Shown one piece after another: positions 14,301-16,989 of a stretch of DNA of 16,989 bases (positions are counted from its first letter, which is position 1; every line of letters starts with the position of its first letter). The notes beneath the pieces are model-generated. The model did no database searches. It was not told the DNA's origin and saw only the letters and a list, made by a program, of their open reading frames with translations. The DNA lies in assembly GCA_943913625.1 (NCBI GenBank), contig CALTYW010000037.1:1-16989 (forward strand), given 5' to 3'. This DNA comes from an uncultured Campylobacter sp. Its GTDB lineage: Bacteria; Actinomycetota; Actinomycetes; Mycobacteriales; Mycobacteriaceae. The position numbers and the translations under genes were made by a program.

Positions 14301-16621
14301 TCCAGACCGGAGATGGAGTAACGGCCGTTCTGATCGGTCGTTGCTTCCTTACCGCCAGCGGTGATGCGAACGCCTTGCACGCCCTTACCGTTGGGATCCG
14401 TTACCTGGCCCGATACGGCACCCTTATCGCGCGTGAGGGAGAAGTTGACCTTATCCGTCGAGGAGTTGGCATTCACCGGCACCGTGCGGGCGCCCGGCAT
14501 CGAGTAGCCATTAACGTCGCCCGAGACCTCGACCTTGTAACGGCCGGTAGGAAGACCGGTCGCGGAATACGCCCCCGAAACATTGGGGATCTCGCGGGTT
14601 ACGTTGCTGTTGATCGGATCCACACCGGTCAGCTTCACCGTCACAGACGAGCCGGACGGAACGTTATCCACCTGGCCCGAAAGGGCGCCGGTCTCGCGGA
14701 CCACGGAGAAATCGACGCGACCGCCATTCGCCGACACCGACACCGGCTTTGCGCCGTTCTGACCATCGACGGCGTAGCCGTTCGGTGCGGTCACCGTCAC
14801 CGTGTAATCACCAGTCGGAGCACCCGTCAACCGCAGAACCGAGCTGCTCGCCGGGAAGGTTTGGTCCAATCCCTGGCCCTGCACACGCACGTTCACCGGC
14901 ACGGACGCTGAAACACCGTTGAGGCCGACTGTCAACCCGGCAGTCACACGAAGAAGCGAGAAATTGACTTTATCCGTCGTGGTGTTGACGTTCACAGACA
15001 CCGTGCGGGCATCCGGCATCGAGTAGCCATTAACGTCGCCCGAGACCTCGACCTTGTAACGGCCGGTAGGAAGACCGGTCGCGGAATACGCCCCCGAAAC
15101 ATTGGGGATCTCGCGGGTTACGTTGCTGTTGATCGGATCCACACCGGTCAGCTTCACCGTCACAGACGAGCCGGACGGAACGTTATCCACCTGGCCCGAA
15201 AGGGCGCCGGTCTCGCGGACCACGGAGAAATCGACGCGACCGCCATTCGCCGACACCGACACCGGCTTTGCGCCGTTCTGACCATCGACGGCGTAGCCGT
15301 TCGGTGCGGTCACCGTCACCGTGTAATCACCAGTCGGAGCACCCGTCAACCGCAGAACCGAGCTGCTCGCCGGGAAGGTTTGGTCCAATCCCTGGCCCTG
15401 CACACGCACGTTCACCGGCACCGCGGACGACGCCCCCGAAATGCCGACCGTAAGGGCGCCAGTTGTCCGGGTGACAGTGAAGTCTTGGGTTGCGGTGCCG
15501 TTTGCGGTCACGGCGACATCCCTAGCGACCGGGGTGTCATACCCGTCCGGCACTCCGGACACAGTGACCCTGTGCGTGCCAGCGGGCAGACCACTCAGGG
15601 TGTATCGCCCGTCGGAACCAGTCGAGGTGGATTGCCCGTTCGCGGAAACTGTCACGGTGGCATCCGACGGTAAGCCGGACACCGTGCCGGTAATAGAACC
15701 GACCGGCGCGGCAACCGGCTCCAAGTTGAAGTTGAACACCGGATTGGAACCCAGCTGCGGTGTGAAGATCTGGTAGTTCCTGTTCGGCGACTTGTATCCG
15801 TTCGGCTGGGTGATCTCAAGACGGTACTTCGTACCCGCAGTGAGGTTTCCGAAACTGAACTCGCCGTTGGAATCGGTGATTCCAGACTGAGGCGCCGAGA
15901 AGATCTTGCAGTTGTCGGAGAAGGAAGACGCCTCACACAGCTTCACGCCGATTCGGGATACATCCCCGCCGTCCGTTTTACGAACAACTGCTTTCACAGT
16001 GGGGTTGGGAACAGCCTGCGTCTTGGTCTCAATTTTGGTTGCTCCACCACCGGAAACGGCCGGGAGGTTATCGGCATCGGAACCGTGGTACTCAATGCTC
16101 AGGCTCTGACCGTGGCCAAGTGTTACGGAGCCGCCAAGGTCGATAGAAAGCGAGCGTTCGGACTTTGCCCGTCCAGAGCCGTAACCGGTTCGTGTTCCGA
16201 AGTCTTTCAGAACACGGTTGTTGTTCGCGTTATCGAGCAGCCGAACACTGTACCGAGCGGTCTCCGGGAAAACCTTGTCCTTGTCAATATCCGACGGAAG
16301 GACAACCTGGAAGCTCGAATACGTTTGAGGGGAAGCGCCATGCACGAGGGTCTGAGTTGCAGTCCACAAATTGCTTGATGTGTGGCTCAAGCGGGTGTTC
16401 ACGCTGCGGTTGGAGGCATAGTTCTGCGCCTGCGCCACCGCTGCGTTACCAAGGCCCCCGTTCGTCAACTCCGGCACCGTCAACCCAGCAATTGCCAGGG
16501 ACGCTGCAGTCATGCCCGCAACCGTCGTGCGGCGGGCGGAGTAACCGCGGCGCACGGCGCGGCGGCTCGGTTTATTGAAATCGCGGTTAAGTGACTCGTT
16601 GGAAGAAGAAGCGTTCTTCAA
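8318..16621 (-). CDS. Giant exported multidomain repeat protein (predicted surface stalk/adhesin), 2767 residues
   Basis: The start is TTG at 16619-16621, with GGAG 5 nt upstream and an excellent promoter. Residues 1-65 form a long signal peptide with an Arg-rich n-region (RRAVRR, ARRTT), cleaved after AVAQA. A beta-rich N-terminal domain (~66-205) follows. About 22 Ig-like or carboxypeptidase-regulatory repeats of 75-95 residues cover ~208-2148, each with a DG-x-Y/F...L-x-x-G-x-Y pattern; the first has a likely disulfide (Cys229, Cys238). Then come DUF11-like domains (~2149-2480, with an extra segment at ~2332-2440), a conserved linker (2486-2530), an SdrD-B-like domain with DRNGNGRQDEGEG (2541-2645), and two hydrophobic segments (2673-2695, 2724-2740) flanked by Cys2665 and Cys2741. 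Only these four cysteines are seen. There is no LPxTG-type motif. Role inferred: long cell-envelope-anchored stalk for adhesion or biofilm; the ligand is unknown. The CnaB-type isopeptide glutamate is not apparent. Confidence 0.88.
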   Translation of the reverse strand: MKNASSSNESLNRDFNKPSRRAVRRGYSARRTTVAGMTAASLAIAGLTVPELTNGGLGNAAVAQAQNYASNRSVNTRLSHTSSNLWTATQTLVHGASPQTYSSFQVVLPSDIDKDKVFPETARYSVRLLDNANNNRVLKDFGTRTGYGSGRAKSERSLSIDLGGSVTLGHGQSLSIEYHGSDADNLPAVSGGGATKIETKTQAVPNPTVKAVVRKTDGGDVSRIGVKLCEASSFSDNCKIFSAPQSGITDSNGEFSFGNLTAGTKYRLEITQPNGYKSPNRNYQIFTPQLGSNPVFNFNLEPVAAPVGSITGTVSGLPSDATVTVSANGQSTSTGSDGRYTLSGLPAGTHRVTVSGVPDGYDTPVARDVAVTANGTATQDFTVTRTTGALTVGISGASSAVPVNVRVQGQGLDQTFPASSSVLRLTGAPTGDYTVTVTAPNGYAVDGQNGAKPVSVSANGGRVDFSVVRETGALSGQVDNVPSGSSVTVKLTGVDPINSNVTREIPNVSGAYSATGLPTGRYKVEVSGDVNGYSMPDARTVSVNVNTTTDKVNFSLLRVTAGLTVGLNGVSASVPVNVRVQGQGLDQTFPASSSVLRLTGAPTGDYTVTVTAPNGYAVDGQNGAKPVSVSANGGRVDFSVVRETGALSGQVDNVPSGSSVTVKLTGVDPINSNVTREIPNVSGAYSATGLPTGRYKVEVSGDVNGYSMPGARTVPVNANSSTDKVNFSLTRDKGAVSGQVTDPNGKGVQGVRITAGGKEATTDQNGRYSISGLDTGRYDVAADQNTVPNGYTVSGKVSAQVRTANSDAANFSLGVNNVTGKVTVINDGGAKLSGVTVLLDDGTQNGRTAKTGADGVAVFNELKPGKYQVKVNGTSEFSGAGSNLVLDIATGGTTEIRVGSLNKVTGNVSFDVGGGVEGAQVKITGPNNYSQTFTTNNDGSFDAGRLPKGDYSAQVVKGSTYAASKPVPFTVQAGKGTDPISLEVKINRGTVAVNVSGKAPESVMISGGPTNAGTRAIAKTADGKYEIGDLAPGSYSVTVNPAQGYSVAPVGPTKASFTLDAGATKNLDFKVTANDVRVAIEVINDAGVKVPGAKATLTAVGDKSKTYVFDADSDGNAIATAVTPGKYDYVITDPKGEHADFTGTLEAAEVTGSKIKAPMKTRNRVTGSVLDDLGRPVDATITITGDDIDPLNLKADKDGNFDAGRLQSGKYTARISGEGFAEKTEPFDVTAGKEEKLPVRVALHRGSAVAQVAGKAPESVTIVGGPQNIKPRELKAASDGRYELGDLLPGDYTIKVKPANGYSVAPVEKKISVRAGEPAVSVFTVTANAMPATVRVRNDADQSVANAQVSLEGTDFNGTTNEDGEIKFEGVTPGTYTVVVQPGAKHSGASGSVTVAEARGGNTTIKVGALDEVSGSVTNDLDEAVSGVDVTITGNGQTQTVTTSKSGAFNVKGLAAGKYTASVVETNDYSAAQAAFEVVAGQGTKPVAIRPELKRRPIEVAVSGPVGPVSVTLTGGRGAAAKNEQLKLENGKVVTDQLIPGEYTVAVDAPAGYSVDAPQKVQVAIDANTADPVKVSFIITANEGAFTGAIVDEQGEKIAGAKAELLTRDNKLVTALDVDEEGKISASGIKPGDYKVKIIPPAEYVPTEQDITLAPGGSLNLGPIRVIGKDGSITGRIADKNGNALEGASAELIAKDDSSQPVTVGKDGSIKVEKLRPGQYTLKVTPPAGYGKAQQQTLTVKPGTETKAELLVFTAENRKVTGRVIDARGNAVEGVTIHLLDANKGWVRDFHFDKASGNAELADVAPGKYWVRVNAPSGWNPVEDIELEVKAGKPASFGVVEMSAIATDATGSFEFEVRTDTGEPVEGAKVIIRNPKGEIVKETTSGADGKVSSGELPVGNYLAEVDVDGYGDPRPVRVEVGPKDREVLDPVVVKKTGKELAEKPVENPGTVSGWLVDDAGFPIEGAKVIIEGEGVNPNTGEKYQMVPPVRMDDDGYFITDPLKFEHIQDPDSFTYRVEFPKGWNPVVEIDGRKVDLSKPQPLPNAVSRDGAVKIAPTFVPAPRSEAEGRILDADGNPVSGVTVIIKDAREEYHTAVADEQGKYTVEDLVPGRAVVEIETLSGGRQIVPFDVVIRPGEKLVLPEIRLTAAKLSLQKRVWGRDADTKEDAMTMVADSEEGLLYSFIITNDGKENLTGITADTVKDPEFEARGVKIEMPKNWTAQSVLKPGDHVVFTGMMSKEQMPDDAFDFNNVATAYASTETGVTVASDPDSAYTRFMQLSAEKKVNARFATNPDSPVRMSADDALQFTYEVVNTGSTPMVNVSVSDRVYEGDQDDFNAKEPMAGVELEVVDEQTGAQVREVDAKIDTVDGAVTIAANKDVLRGAAERGLVVIAREPLKQKDGSIKMNEYKRIDVALVAGGHIQGDRVLANGAPRTIETKAHRGRELEVKAPEGFNGTLLPGQRVIFTADLPPLKPGTRHHNAAEARGELPPRPKRGKAIDGEPDFGEDPSSVLIITPRENIKGNAHIIVDAGAEAATDVQVVAYIDRNGNGRQDEGEGIEGLNLSLQRTDNSPVVPARTDENGNVLFENSPAGEYYIKMDNPGGLKLAKPRPGSANSIEPGSTLEGEVFEITGEEEFGLKSVALELVEGADAGAPTEVQQGSSACLAGSSAANPLLWLIPIAVLSATIGGAGVVFQDQINQAADEMNVDLGQLRASDAVAGTGGVLFALAAIGIGIYFAVCGPDAGSSNKSDSDGASGSSSREEADQ
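11879..12640 (-). repeat. Supermodule copy 3 (three Ig-like domains), residues 1328-1581 of the giant protein
   Basis: Domains A (NAMPATVRVRND...), B (EVSGSVTNDLDEAVSGVDVT...) and C (RRPIEVAVSGPVGPVSVTL...) occur in the same order as in the two preceding copies. The boundary falls after the recurring (V/I)TA and before N. It is the most diverged C domain, having lost the KAPESV motif. Confidence 0.75.
12641..13402 (-). repeat. Supermodule copy 2 (three Ig-like domains), residues 1074-1327 of the giant protein
   Basis: Domain A (NDVRVAIEVINDAGVKVPGA), B (NRVTGSVLDDLGRPVDATIT) and C (RGSAVAQVAGKAPESVTI) total 254 residues. C shares GKAPESV and GYSVAPV with copy 1. Confidence 0.8.
13403..14173 (-). 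repeat. Supermodule copy 1 (three Ig-like domains), residues 817-1073 of the giant protein
   Basis: Domain A (NVTGKVTVINDGGAKLSGVT), B (KVTGNVSFDVGGGVEGAQVK) and C (RGTVAVNVSGKAPESVMI) total 257 residues. The A-B-C order repeats twice more downstream in the protein. Confidence 0.8.
14494..14902 (-). repeat. Recent tandem duplication, copy 2 of the 409-bp identical segment
   Basis: This segment is base-for-base identical to 15013-15421, offset 519 bp (173 codons). It encodes residues 574-709 of the giant protein (two Ig-like domains). Flanking sequence inside the 519-bp period is similar but diverged. Confidence 0.95.
15013..15421 (-). repeat. Recent tandem duplication, copy 1 of the 409-bp identical segment
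   Basis: Encodes residues 401-536 of the giant protein (from VPVNVRV to NGYSMP). The period is in frame, so gain or loss of a unit by recombination would change stalk length without breaking the gene. Confidence 0.95.
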
Positions 16622-16651
16622 GATTGCTCCAATGTTTTGAATCTTATAGTA

Positions 16652-16665
16652 GGGAGAAATTCGAG
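16652..16665 (-). promoter_or_regulatory. Conserved leader motif, copy 1
   Basis: CTCGAATTTCTCCC (minus strand) lies 30 nt upstream of the TTG start of the giant gene and is identical to the motif at 8159-8172 before the paralogue. It lies in the predicted 5' untranslated region. Confidence 0.5.
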
Positions 16666-16710
16666 GGGGAAGAAGGAAACGAACACACTTCTCCCACGAA
16701 ACTTCGAAAT

Positions 16711-16739
16711 ACTATACAAAGATAATCTCAAGGATTCAA
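16711..16739 (-). promoter_or_regulatory. Promoter of the giant surface protein gene
   Basis: Minus-strand TTGAAT (16739-16734), a 17-nt spacer and TATAGT (16716-16711) make a near-consensus housekeeping promoter in AT-rich DNA. The transcription start is expected near 16704, giving a leader of about 80 nt before the TTG at 16621. Confidence 0.7.
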
Positions 16740-16888
16740 GCTCAGAATTGGCCTACATTTGCCGTTCTTACTGGGCTTTTAGGACTGAAACACACCTGAG
16801 TTGCGCGCCATATTTCGTCACATCGAAAACCCATAAGTTTAACCAAATACACCCAGCGCAGCCCACCCCAGCCGCACGTCCACAACCC
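16740..16888. other. Intergenic DNA with no recognised feature
   Basis: This stretch lies between the giant gene's promoter and the tRNA terminator. It is more AT-rich than the coding DNA. I see no gene, RNA or repeat in it; a short open frame crossing it runs into the tRNA and is not credible. Confidence 0.5.
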
Positions 16889-16929
16889 AAAACACCCCAA
16901 CCGCTCCACTCAGGAAACGATTGGGGTGT
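16889..16929 (-). terminator. Intrinsic terminator of the tRNA-Arg gene
   Basis: ACACCCCAA (16892-16900) pairs with TTGGGGTGT (16921-16929), a 9-bp stem. On the minus strand it is followed by TTTT (16892-16889, partly within the stem), and it starts 9 nt after the tRNA 3' end. Confidence 0.75.
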
Positions 16930-16938
16930 CTCAACAAT

Positions 16939-16989
16939 TGGTGCGCCCGGAGGGATTCGAACCCCCAACCTTCTGATCCGTAGTCAGAT
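16939..16989 (-). tRNA. tRNA-Arg(ACG), partial (5' part beyond window)
   Basis: The 3' two-thirds of a tRNA is visible. The anticodon stem TCTGA/TCAGA encloses the loop CTACGGA with anticodon ACG at 16981-16979. The T arm is GGGGG-TTCGAAT-CCCTC. The acceptor strand CGGGCGC, discriminator A and an encoded CCA (16941-16939) follow. The acceptor 5' strand and D arm lie past the right edge. This tRNA is the known bacterial substrate of TadA, whose gene is at 179-709. Identity is firm from the anticodon and the conserved loop. Confidence 0.93.

Noticed and set aside
14494..15421. Direct repeats considered as CRISPR or an insertion sequence
   Set aside because: There are two long in-frame coding copies, with no short repeat-spacer pattern, inverted ends or transposase.
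16768..16968. 66-codon minus-strand frame upstream of the giant gene
   Set aside because: It begins inside the tRNA-Arg and crosses its terminator, so it is not a plausible gene.
16889..16989. tRNA-Arg 3' end as an integration (att) site for a genomic island
   Set aside because: No integrase, no second copy of the tRNA 3' end and no direct repeats were seen within the window.

Overview
The window looks like a piece of a Corynebacterium (or close actinobacterial) chromosome. The evidence is high GC, GTG and TTG starts, apparently leaderless housekeeping genes, the pairing of tadA with the actinobacterial 'tRNA adenosine deaminase-associated' gene, a TyrA next to it, and a cluster of very large exported repeat proteins. 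The genus is an inference; no database was consulted.

Layout. (1) Positions 1-2264 are housekeeping. On the minus strand lie a TadA-associated gene, tadA and a CsbD-like stress protein that runs off the left edge, packed as an operon. tyrA diverges from them on the plus strand. The 64-bp divergent gap holds two promoters placed so that both mRNAs would start at or within about 2 nt of the start codon. (2) Positions 2265-2380 hold a large near-perfect palindrome between convergent genes. (3) Positions 2381-16621 are one block of surface proteins, all on the minus strand, in transcription order: a giant 2767-residue exported repeat protein; a shorter paralogue broken by a -1 frameshift between two homopolymer runs (200 + 1069 residues, about 1263 if repaired); and a 609-residue cell-wall protein with an LADTG sorting signal. 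(4) At the right edge is a partial tRNA-Arg(ACG) with its terminator.

How the parts fit together. The giant and its shorter paralogue share a signal peptide, strings of Ig-like/carboxypeptidase-regulatory (prealbumin-like) domains, DUF11-like domains, a strongly conserved linker, one SdrD-B-like calcium-loop domain, and an unusual C-terminus. That C-terminus has two hydrophobic segments bracketed by two cysteines and lacks an LPxTG signal. Their promoters and leaders are also homologous, so the whole gene plus control region was duplicated. The giant grew by internal duplication at several ages: three diverged copies of a three-domain supermodule (about 255 residues each) and a recent 519-bp tandem duplication with 409 bp still identical. 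The neighbouring 609-residue protein is a different family (predicted beta-propeller plus stalk) that is probably attached by sortase. The three look like a cell-surface stalk or adhesin locus, but no binding partner can be read from sequence. TadA's only well-established bacterial tRNA substrate is tRNA-Arg(ACG), which happens to sit at the other end of the window.
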